From NCBI GenBank assembly GCA_036380435.1, contig DASVES010000458.1, positions 1 to 11,972 on the forward strand: 11,972 nt of DNA, in the 5' to 3' direction. This document shows positions 5,285 to 11,909 of this stretch, one piece after another (positions within the stretch are counted from its first letter, which is position 1; each line of letters begins with the position of its first letter). Below the pieces are notes generated by a model. It searched no databases. It saw only the letters and a program-made list of their open reading frames with translations, and had not been told where the DNA came from. Both the position numbers and the translations under genes were made by a program. The DNA comes from DASQDT01 sp036380435 (GTDB lineage Bacteria > Acidobacteriota > Blastocatellia > Pyrinomonadales > Pyrinomonadaceae).

Positions 5285-6670
5285 ATGTATTTCAAACAAT
5301 TCTACCTCGGGTGTCTGGCGCAGGCGTCGTACCTCATCGGCTCAGGCGGAGAAGCGGTCGTGGTCGATCCGCGCCGCGACGTGGACGAGTACATCGCCGA
5401 GGCCGAGCGCGAAGGCTTGCGTATCAAGTACGTCGTCGAGACGCACCTGCACGCCGACTTCGTGAGCGGCCACCGCGAGCTTGCGGCGCGCACCGGCGCC
5501 GAGATCGTCTTCGGCGAGCAGGCCCGCGCCACCTTCCCGCACCGCGCCGTGCGCGATGGCGACGAGCTGCGTGTGGGCGCCGTCGCCCTGCGCGTCATGG
5601 AGACACCGGGCCACACACCGGAGGGCATCTCCCTGCTCGTCAGCGACACGGAAAACGAGGACGAGCCGCGGAAGATTCTGACCGGCGACACGCTCTTCAT
5701 CGGCGACGTGGGACGGCCCGACCTCTCGGGCGCACGCGGCTACACGACCGAGGCGATGGCCTCGATGCTCTACGACTCCCTGCACGAAAAACTCCTCCGC
5801 CTCCCCGACTCGGTCGAGGTCTACCCGGCCCACGGCGCGGGGAGCATGTGCGGCCGCAACATCTCGAAGGAGACCTCCTCGACCATCGGCGAGCAGCGCC
5901 GTCACAACTACGCGCTCCAGCCCATGCCGCGCGCGGAGTTCGTGCGGATGATGACCGAGGAGTTGCCCGAGCAGCCCGCCTACTTCCAGCGCGACGCCGA
6001 GATCAACCGCGCCGGCGCCCCCGCGCTCGCCGACCTTCCGCGCCCCCGCGCCGTCTCTCCCGATGAACTCGCCGCGCTCGCCGCCGAAGGCCACGTCGTG
6101 TTGGACGTGCGACCGGCCGCGGAGTTCGGCGCGGGCCACGTGCCCGGCTCGCTCAACATCGGTCTCTCAGGTCAGTTCGCCTCGTGGGCCGGGAGCCTCA
6201 TCCCGCTGGGGACGCCCGTCGTGCTGGTCGCCGCCTCGGAGGCGCAGGCGGAGGAGGCCGTGACGCGGCTTGCGCGCGTCGGCCACGAGTCGGTCGCCGG
6301 ATACCTCGCGGGCGGCGTGGGGGCGTGGGAACAGTCAGGTCGGGAACGGGCGACGCTTCCGCAAATCTCCGTTGAAGAGTTGCGGCGGAAGTTGGACGAA
6401 GACGATGACCTGCAAGTCTTAGACGTGCGACGTGCGGGCGAGTACGCCGGCGGGCACGCGCCGCGCGCCGTGAGCGCCGCGCTCGCGCCTGACTTGGGCG
6501 AGCGCGTCGCGAAGCTCGACCCCGGCCGCCCCGTAGCCGTCATCTGCGCCGGCGGGTATCGTTCGAGCGCCGCCGCGAGCCTGCTGCTCCCGCGCGGCTT
6601 CCGCCGCCTCTTCAACGTCACCGGCGGCACCGGCGCGTGGGTCGCCGCCGGCTTCCCCGTCGAGAACTGA
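5285..6670 (+). CDS. Persulfide-dioxygenase-like metallo-beta-lactamase fold fused to two rhodanese domains
   Basis: ATG 5285 follows AAGGAG with 9-base spacing; 461 residues, no signal peptide, so cytoplasmic. Residues 1-250 form a metallo-beta-lactamase fold with ETHLHADFVSGH (52-63), TPGHTPEG (107-114) and TGDTLFIGDVGRPDL (133-147). By comparison with ETHE1-type dioxygenases the mono-iron ligands would be H54, H110 and D135. F59 stands where ETHE1 has its second-sphere histidine, a variant I recall from bacterial MBL-rhodanese fusions. Rhodanese domain 1 (about 260-350) has LDVRPAAEFGAGHVPGSLNI but no cysteine at its active loop (VLVAASEA), so it looks inactive. Domain 2 (about 365-461) keeps C421 in VICAGGYRSS. 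Such fusions oxidise glutathione or protein persulfide to sulfite and handle sulfane sulfur or thiosulfate. The proximity to a sulfate/thiosulfate importer and a rhodanese supports a sulfur role. The exact substrate is inferred. Confidence 0.88.
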   Translation: MYFKQFYLGCLAQASYLIGSGGEAVVVDPRRDVDEYIAEAEREGLRIKYVVETHLHADFVSGHRELAARTGAEIVFGEQARATFPHRAVRDGDELRVGAVALRVMETPGHTPEGISLLVSDTENEDEPRKILTGDTLFIGDVGRPDLSGARGYTTEAMASMLYDSLHEKLLRLPDSVEVYPAHGAGSMCGRNISKETSSTIGEQRRHNYALQPMPRAEFVRMMTEELPEQPAYFQRDAEINRAGAPALADLPRPRAVSPDELAALAAEGHVVLDVRPAAEFGAGHVPGSLNIGLSGQFASWAGSLIPLGTPVVLVAASEAQAEEAVTRLARVGHESVAGYLAGGVGAWEQSGRERATLPQISVEELRRKLDEDDDLQVLDVRRAGEYAGGHAPRAVSAALAPDLGERVAKLDPGRPVAVICAGGYRSSAAASLLLPRGFRRLFNVTGGTGAWVAAGFPVEN

Positions 6671-6680
6671 TGAATGACGA

Positions 6681-6757
6681 GTGATAAGTGATGAGTGATG
6701 AGTGATAAGAAAATCCGGTCTGCTCTTTCTTATCACTCATCACTCATCACTTATCAC
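6681..6757. repeat. Perfect 32-bp inverted repeat made of GTGATAA/GTGATGA units
   Basis: Arms 6681-6712 and 6726-6757 are exact reverse complements with a 13-base loop. The 7-base-unit part of the left arm differs at one position from 2827-2855, so the two loci share a repeat family. The arm starts 10 bases after the upstream stop and ends 11 bases before the next start codon. No ribosome-binding site remains between stem and start. Confidence 0.93.
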
Positions 6758-6768
6758 CCGCTTACCAA

Positions 6769-7161
6769 ATGCACCACACCTTCAGCCGCCGGCTCGCCAT
6801 CCTCTTTGGCGTGCTCGCCCCCCTTGGCGAGACGATCCGTCGCTGGGACACATGGCGCGAGTGGCCGCCCAACTTTTTCGACGACTACCTGATGGGGGCG
6901 CTGCTGCTCTACGCCGCCTTCGTCTCCTATCGCGAGCCGCGTCGCGGCCAGCGTTACCTCGCCGCCGCCTGGGGCTTCGCCATCGGCCTCGGCTACGCCA
7001 GCTTCTTCGGCCACCTCGAAGAGCTGATGAAGGTCGGCCTTAACGCGCCCGACCCCGCGCCCATCCCGCACCTCTGGGTGACCGTCATCATCGGGGTCGG
7101 TTGGCTGCTCTGCATCCTCGCCCTCGCCACCACGCTCAAACGACTCCCCGACAACCCATGA
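6769..7161 (+). CDS. Small integral membrane protein of unknown function
   Basis: ATG 6769 lies 11 bases after a 32-bp hairpin and has no visible Shine-Dalgarno sequence. The 130-residue product has hydrophobic segments near 8-20, 42-53, 66-82 (AAAWGFAIGLGYASFFG) and 102-122 (HLWVTVIIGVGWLLCILALA). The loops contain charged/aromatic stretches RRWDTWREWPPNFFDDY and GHLEELMK, and the C-terminus is basic. No enzyme motif or family was recognised. Its last codons overlap the amidase start by 4 bases (ATGA, 7158-7161), so the two are probably translationally coupled and may be functionally linked. Confidence 0.75.
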   Translation: MHHTFSRRLAILFGVLAPLGETIRRWDTWREWPPNFFDDYLMGALLLYAAFVSYREPRRGQRYLAAAWGFAIGLGYASFFGHLEELMKVGLNAPDPAPIPHLWVTVIIGVGWLLCILALATTLKRLPDNP

Positions 7162-8741
7162 CGCGCGCCGCCACCTCCGCGTCGGACGAGCTAACCACAC
7201 TGGGCGCGGCCGAACTCGCCCGCCGCATCGTCGGGGGCGCGCTCTCGTCACGCGAGATTGTGGAGGCTCACATCCGGCGCGTGGAGGAGGTGAACCCGCG
7301 CGTCAACGCTGTCGTCGTGCGCCGCTTCGAGGAGGCTCTGCGCGAGGCCGAACGTGTGGACGCGCGTCGCGCGCGGGGCGAGACGTTAGGGCCGCTCGGC
7401 GGCGTGCCCTTCACGGTCAAGGAGTCGTTCGACGTTCGGGGCTTGCCGACGACAATGGGCCTCTCGGCGCGCGCGCGACGCACGGCCGAAGAGGACGCGC
7501 CCACGGTCGCACGCTTGCGCGCGGCCGGCGCCGTCCTGCTTGGCAAGACGAACGTCCCGCAGCTCGTCATGCTTAACGAGGCGGACAACCCCGTCTACGG
7601 GCGCACGAATAACCCGTGGGATGCGGGGCGCGCGACGGGCGGCTCAAGCGGCGGGTGCGCGGCGGCCGTCGCCTCCCGCTGCACGCCGCTGAGTCTGGGC
7701 AGCGACATCGGCGGCAGCGTCCGTCTCCCCGCGCACGCCTGCGGCGTTCACTCGCTCAAGCCCACTTCGGGGCGACTGACCATGCGCGGCCACGGCGCGA
7801 TCTTCACGGGGCAGGAGGCGGTCATCGCGCAGCCCGGCCCGCTCGCGCGACGCGTCGAGGATTTGCGACTCGCGCTCGACATCCTCGCCGCGACGGGCGA
7901 TGAGACTTTCGACCCGAGTTGCCCGCCGGCGCCGCTCAGAGACCCGGCCGAAGTGTCGGTCGAAAACTTGCGCGTCGGCTTCTACACGGACAACGGCGTG
8001 ATGCGCCCCGGCCCGGCCATCCGCCGCGCCGTCGAGGAGGCGGCCCGCGCACTCGAAGCGCGCGGCGCGGCGGTCGAGGAGTGGACGCCGCCCGGTATCG
8101 AGGAGGCTTGGGGCGTCTACCACCGGCTGATGTTCGCGGACGGGACGGCCGGCATCCGTCGCGACCTGCGCGGGAGTCGTCGCGACTGGCGTCTCCGTCA
8201 GCTAGTCTTGATGGGGCTGCTGCCCCGCGCGCTCCTTCGGCTCGGCGCGCTGGAGATGTCTCTCGCCGGGCAGAAGCACTGGGCATGGGCCGCGCGACAC
8301 CTCGGTCGGCATTCGGTGGAAGAGTATTGGGCGCTCGTCGCGCGCCGGGACGACTATCGCGCGCGCTTCCTCGCCGACTGGGGCGCGCGCGGCTTCGACG
8401 CCGTCCTCTGCCCCGTCGAAGCGCTGCCCGCATACACCCACGGCGCGAGCGTCTACCTCTCCGACTCGCTCAGCCACACCGCGCTCTACAACCTCCTCGG
8501 CATGCCCGCGGGCGTCGTCGCCTCGACGCGCGTCCGCGCGGGCGAAGAGAGCGACCGCGTCGCCGGCCTCGATCTGTGCGAGCGCATGGCCCGCAAGGTC
8601 GAGCGCGGGAGCACGGGCCTGCCCGTCGGCGTACAGGTGGCCGCCCGCCACTGGCGCGAGGACGTGGTGCTCGCCGTCATGTCCGCCCTCGAAGCGCACT
8701 TCCGCGCGCGGCCCGACTACCCCGTACAAAGTGAGCAGTGA
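7158..8741 (+). CDS. Amidase-signature family hydrolase
   Basis: ATG 7158 overlaps the preceding stop (ATGA); an upstream extension in the same frame runs back over the membrane-protein gene and is rejected. The 527-residue protein carries the Ser-cisSer-Lys triad: K88 in VPFTVKESFD, S163 in TGGSSGG and S187 in GSDIGGSVRLPAH. The K-S-S spacing (75 and 24 residues) equals that of fatty acid amide hydrolase (K142/S217/S241). The family hydrolyses carboxamide C-N bonds; GatA (Glu-tRNA amidotransferase) is a relative, but no gatB or gatC is adjacent, and this looks like a stand-alone amidase of the FAAH-like branch. Substrate unknown. No export signal is seen, so cytoplasmic. The last codons (Ser-Glu-Gln-stop) are written by the 7-base repeat at 8731 onward, so the repeat sets the C-terminus. 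Confidence 0.9.
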   Translation: MTRAATSASDELTTLGAAELARRIVGGALSSREIVEAHIRRVEEVNPRVNAVVVRRFEEALREAERVDARRARGETLGPLGGVPFTVKESFDVRGLPTTMGLSARARRTAEEDAPTVARLRAAGAVLLGKTNVPQLVMLNEADNPVYGRTNNPWDAGRATGGSSGGCAAAVASRCTPLSLGSDIGGSVRLPAHACGVHSLKPTSGRLTMRGHGAIFTGQEAVIAQPGPLARRVEDLRLALDILAATGDETFDPSCPPAPLRDPAEVSVENLRVGFYTDNGVMRPGPAIRRAVEEAARALEARGAAVEEWTPPGIEEAWGVYHRLMFADGTAGIRRDLRGSRRDWRLRQLVLMGLLPRALLRLGALEMSLAGQKHWAWAARHLGRHSVEEYWALVARRDDYRARFLADWGARGFDAVLCPVEALPAYTHGASVYLSDSLSHTALYNLLGMPAGVVASTRVRAGEESDRVAGLDLCERMARKVERGSTGLPVGVQVAARHWREDVVLAVMSALEAHFRARPDYPVQSEQ

Positions 8742-8820
8742 GCAGTGAGCAGTGAGCAGTTAAAGAAAAACTGCTCTGGCGTTGGTTACTACTCCTACTG
8801 CTCACTGCTTACTGCTCACT
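8731..8820. repeat. Inverted repeat made of GTGAGCA units at the amidase 3' end
   Basis: Four GTGAGCA units start at 8731. Bases 8737-8760 pair with 8797-8820 over 24 positions with one deviation, G8747 against T8810, which is a G-U wobble in the plus-strand RNA. The amidase stop TGA (8739-8741) lies within the arm. The 36-base loop contains further CTGCTC/CTACTG fragments. Confidence 0.9.
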
Positions 8821-8906
8821 CCCATTTGACGCTCGCGGCGCGCGGCGTTAGCATCGCCTCATCTTTTTCTGAATTTTCGCGGCGCGCTTCGAGGGGGACG
8901 CACACC

Positions 8907-10523
8907 ATCGAGGTACTGAGGGAGATCGTCAGCAGTAAGTGGTTCGAGCTGTCCATGATCGTCTTCGTCGCCACCTTCCACGGGTGGCTGGCGGCGTGGC
9001 TCGCCGTGCGGATGCTGTTTCGGCCGCACCGCCCCGTCAAACTCCTTGGCCTCACCATCTGGCCGCAGGGGATGATCCCGCGTCACCGCGAGAAGCTGGC
9101 GCAATCAATCGGCAAGGCCGTCGGCGACGAGCTCGTCTCGCAGGACACGGTCGTCCACGCGCTTTTCGAGACCGGCTTCTTCCAGCGTAAGGTCGAGACC
9201 TTCGTCGAGACTTACGCGCAGGGGCTGCTCGACACGCCCTACCCATCCTTCGTCGATGCGCTCCCGCGCGCGGTGCGCGCGCCCATCCTCGACGCCCTCT
9301 CCGCCCTCCAGATGCGCGTGGCCGAGCACATCTCCGAGGTGCTCAAGAGCGAGGAGACGGTCGCGGCGCTCGACCGCTTCATCGATAGCCGGGTGGATGA
9401 ACTACTCGCGCGCCGCCTCGGCGAGACCGTCGGTGAAGAGAACTTCGAGCGGGCGCTCGGCTTCGTCGAGCACCGCTTCCGAGGGGTCGTCACCGAGCGC
9501 GGCTTCGAGCGCAAGGTGCGCGACTTCGTCTCGGCCCGCTTGGACGAGCTGGCCGACACCGAAGCGACGCTGGCCGAGATGTTCACGCCTGAGACGGTCG
9601 CGGTCGTCAAGGAGCGCATCGACGCGCAGGTGCCGCCCATCGTCGAGCAGCTCACCAAGATCGCCACCAACCCACGCACGCGCACGCAGATCGGCGCCCT
9701 CATCAAGCGCGAGGTGGACGACTATTACCAGCAGCTCTCCTTCTTCAAGAAAATCTTTATCTCGCGCGACCGCGTCCATCAGGAGGTTGACGACCTCGTC
9801 AACAAGACCCTGCCGCGCCGGGTCGGCGAGTATCTTTCGGGCGAAGCCTTCGAGCAACAGGCCGAGGAGTTTTTAAACTCGACCATCGACGGCGTGCTCG
9901 CCCGGCCCGTCCGCGACATCGTCGGACAGATCGCGCCCGAGAAGTTGCAGCTCATCAAGGATCAAATCTCCGAGCGCATCCTCGCCGTCGCCCGCAGCCC
10001 CGAACTCGCGGCCTCCGTCTCCTCCTACGCGACCGACGCCCTGCACCGCGTCCGCCCGCACTCCTTGCGCGCTATCCTCGAACACGCCAGCCCCGAGTCG
10101 GCCGAACGCCTCAAGAGCTTCCTCTCGCGCGGCCTCTTCCACATCCTTTCGAGCGACGAGACGGCGCGCACCATCAACTCGATTCTCTCAGCGCAGGTCG
10201 AGCGGCTGCTCTCGGCCCCCATCGGGCGCGTCTCCGACCACGTGCCGCGCGAGAAGGTGGAGCGCGCCGCGGCCGCGCTCACCGAGCGCATCACCTCGGC
10301 CGCACGCGAGCGACTGCCGACGGCAATCTCCGAGTTCGACATCGGCCGGATGGTGCGCGAGAAGGTTTCAAACTACGACATCAAGAAGCTCGAAGACCTC
10401 GTGCTCTCCGTCGCCAAGCAACACCTGCGAACCATCGAGCTGTTCGGCCTCGTCATCGGCTTCGTCATCGGCGTCGTGCAGGCGAGCATGCTCTACTTCG
10501 GAATCATCGGCGCCGGGTACTGA
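8907..10523 (+). CDS. DUF445 family membrane protein (start uncertain)
   Basis: The body matches DUF445 (PF04286): an N-terminal helix MIVFVATFHGWLAAWLAVRM running into LFRPHRPVKLLGLTIWPQGM, then IPRHREKLAQSIGKAVGDEL, a long helical Glu/Arg-rich middle, and a C-terminal hydrophobic segment (ELFGLVIGFVIGVVQASMLY) closing the protein. The reading frame runs from GTG 8745 in the repeat, but resemblance begins only near IEVLREIVSS. No ATG, GTG or TTG opens there: TTG 8826 lies in poor sequence and ATG 8955 would cut into the first membrane helix. I place the start at ATC 8907, 9 bases after GAGGGGG, giving 538 residues; ATG 8955 (522 residues) is the conservative option. The family is membrane-anchored with a large soluble helical domain and unknown biochemical role. 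It lies between an amidase and a cell-wall transpeptidase, but hairpins separate all three. Confidence 0.85.
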   Translation: MEVLREIVSSKWFELSMIVFVATFHGWLAAWLAVRMLFRPHRPVKLLGLTIWPQGMIPRHREKLAQSIGKAVGDELVSQDTVVHALFETGFFQRKVETFVETYAQGLLDTPYPSFVDALPRAVRAPILDALSALQMRVAEHISEVLKSEETVAALDRFIDSRVDELLARRLGETVGEENFERALGFVEHRFRGVVTERGFERKVRDFVSARLDELADTEATLAEMFTPETVAVVKERIDAQVPPIVEQLTKIATNPRTRTQIGALIKREVDDYYQQLSFFKKIFISRDRVHQEVDDLVNKTLPRRVGEYLSGEAFEQQAEEFLNSTIDGVLARPVRDIVGQIAPEKLQLIKDQISERILAVARSPELAASVSSYATDALHRVRPHSLRAILEHASPESAERLKSFLSRGLFHILSSDETARTINSILSAQVERLLSAPIGRVSDHVPREKVERAAAALTERITSAARERLPTAISEFDIGRMVREKVSNYDIKKLEDLVLSVAKQHLRTIELFGLVIGFVIGVVQASMLYFGIIGAGY

Positions 10524-10525
10524 AA

Positions 10526-10610
10526 TAAGGATGAGGGATGAGGGATGAATAAGAATTGGTTCATCGGCTCATTGAATCAATTCTTATTCATCCCTCATCC
10601 CTCATCCTTA
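10526..10610. repeat. Perfect 33-bp inverted repeat containing GGATGAG units
   Basis: Arms 10526-10558 and 10578-10610 are exact reverse complements. G10559/T10577 (wobble) and T10560/A10576 extend the stem, leaving a loop of about 15 bases. The left arm contains GGATGAG units and ends in an AT-rich AATAAGAATTG segment. It starts 2 bases after the DUF445 stop and precedes a possible promoter, so it could separate transcription units. Confidence 0.93.
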
Positions 10611-10623
10611 GCTTGACGCCATT

Positions 10624-10652
10624 TTGATTGCAACGCGGTTGCGTGGTACAAC
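10624..10652 (+). promoter_or_regulatory. Possible promoter of the L,D-transpeptidase gene
   Basis: TTGATT (10624-10629), a 17-base spacer and TACAAC (10647-10652) preceded by TGG (extended -10) form a plausible sigma-70-like promoter. Overlapping short inverted repeats GCAAC/GTTGC (10630-10642) and GGTTG/CAACC (10637-10653) fall in the spacer and -10 and could be an operator. The gene's site AAGGAGAGGG (10730-10739) precedes GTG 10748. Confidence 0.4.
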
Positions 10653-10747
10653 CGTTCCAACCCCCCTAGACACCCAAACACTCTCCCGAGTAAAAAGTAA
10701 ACGCGCCCGAGCGGCGCGTCGATTAGTTCAAGGAGAGGGAAACGTCT

Positions 10748-11746
10748 GTGAGATTTACGAAAATGGTCGCGGCTTCGGCCGTCTTGCTCCTACTGCTGTT
10801 GCTCGCGCCGGCCGGCGTCGCGGCGCAGACGACGCGCCTGCGGATGCGCTCGGATAACGTCGGCGACTGGCACGAGTCGGAGCGTTCGGACAAGTTCACG
10901 GGCGGCCGGATCGAGCGCGGCGAACTCGTGCCCGGCGACCCCGACATCTGGATCACGGTCAACGTGCCGTCGTTTCGTCTGACGCTCTGGCAATCGGGGC
11001 GCGAGGTGAAGTCTTACTTCGTCGGCGTCGGGCAGAAGGAGTTTCCCATCGTCATCGGGGAGCGGCGCGCCACCGAGGTCATCTGGAACCCGTCGTGGAT
11101 TCCGCCCGACAGCGCGTGGGTGCGCGACCACCCCGGCGTCCGGCCCGGACAGGTCATCCGGGCCGGCAGCGCCGCCAACCCGCTCGGCAAGCTCAAGATT
11201 CCGCTCGGCGGCGGCTATCTCATCCATCAGGCGAAGGGCACGGGAGACCTCGGCAACCTCGTCTCGCACGGCTGCGTGCGAATGATGAAGGCCGACCTCT
11301 ACGACCTCGCCGAGAAGATCGTCGCCGCCCGCGCGCTTCCCGTCACGCGCCGCCAGATCGAGCGCGCCAAGCTGAACACGAAGACGTTGCAGATCGCGCT
11401 CGACCCGCCCCTCCCCGTGGACATCAACTACGACACGGCGGTCGTCGAGGGCGGCGTGCTCCATCTCTACCCTGACGTTTACTCCGACCGCCGCAACGCC
11501 ACAATCGCGCGCCTGCGCGCAGAACTTCGCGCGAGCGGCGTCGCAGAGTCCGCGCTCGACGACGAGACCCTGCGCGAGATGCTCTCGCGCGTCACGCGCA
11601 GGAAGCGCTTCGCCGTTGACGTGAGCAGCATCGCCGAGGGCCGCGCGCTCTCCGACGGTCGAGAGTTGCCCCTTGTCGGCCAGCCGTCCACGCGCAAGGC
11701 CGTGGTCAGAAAGCGTAAGGCGGCCGTTCGGGCGCGCAGCGTTTAG
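10748..11746 (+). CDS. Exported L,D-transpeptidase (YkuD domain)
   Basis: GTG 10748 follows AAGGAGAGGG, with GAGGG about 8 bases upstream. The first 27 residues are a signal peptide (MRFTKMVAAS, Leu-rich core, APAGVAAQ). The 332-residue protein has a YkuD catalytic domain from about 75 to 200. It contains NPSWIPPDSAWV, ANPLGKLKIPLGGGYLIHQ with H160, and SHGCVRM with nucleophile C176. These enzymes make 3-3 cross-links in peptidoglycan or attach proteins to it by attacking the L,D bond of a donor stem peptide. The family's usual IHGT stretch is IHQAKGTG here. A C-terminal extension (about 205-332) follows, ending in a very basic tail (RKAVVRKRKAAVRARS). No LysM or peptidoglycan-binding domain is seen. 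It appears to be a single-gene unit with its own promoter. Confidence 0.92.
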   Translation: MRFTKMVAASAVLLLLLLLAPAGVAAQTTRLRMRSDNVGDWHESERSDKFTGGRIERGELVPGDPDIWITVNVPSFRLTLWQSGREVKSYFVGVGQKEFPIVIGERRATEVIWNPSWIPPDSAWVRDHPGVRPGQVIRAGSAANPLGKLKIPLGGGYLIHQAKGTGDLGNLVSHGCVRMMKADLYDLAEKIVAARALPVTRRQIERAKLNTKTLQIALDPPLPVDINYDTAVVEGGVLHLYPDVYSDRRNATIARLRAELRASGVAESALDDETLREMLSRVTRRKRFAVDVSSIAEGRALSDGRELPLVGQPSTRKAVVRKRKAAVRARSV

Positions 11747-11790
11747 AAGCGGCCGAGAGGCGATGGAATGGGGCACCGGAATAGACTCCC

Positions 11791-11876
11791 AAATGGACGT
11801 CTTTCGTAGCGGCGAGTAGTCCGGGATAAAAGCAAATACGGCGAAATGGGCGTCTTTACCGGCGGTTTGTAGTACG
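11791..11876 (+). repeat. Imperfect direct repeat, two copies 53 bases apart
   Basis: AAATGGACGTCTTTCGTAGC with the following GGCGAGTAGT (11791-11820) recurs as AAATGGGCGTCTTTACCGGC with GGTTTGTAGT (11844-11873). About three quarters of positions agree, and GTAGT is followed by a C-G-containing triplet in both. It lies in a non-coding spacer after the transpeptidase. It has no inverted arms, unlike the other spacers. Function unknown. Confidence 0.6.
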
Positions 11877-11878
11877 TC

Positions 11879-11884
11879 TATTAT
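11879..11884 (+). promoter_or_regulatory. Possible -10 element before the gene at the window edge
   Basis: TATTAT matches TATAAT at 5 of 6 positions, in a locally AT-rich stretch. The hexamer 17 bases upstream (TTACCG, 11856-11861) is a weak -35. It would place a start site near 11891, about 20 bases before the possible start codon at 11910. Confidence 0.3.
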
Positions 11885-11909
11885 GCGTTAGGTCTCTGAA
11901 TTGAAGGTA

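Noticed and set aside
7158..8741. GatA subunit of the Asp/Glu-tRNA amidotransferase
   Set aside because: The triad is shared with all amidase-signature enzymes; no gatB or gatC is adjacent and the C-terminal half looks like a stand-alone FAAH-like hydrolase.
10790..11776. Long minus-strand open frame (328 residues) opposite the L,D-transpeptidase
   Set aside because: The plus strand encodes a signal peptide and SHGCVRM catalytic motif; the antisense product shows no recognisable domain.
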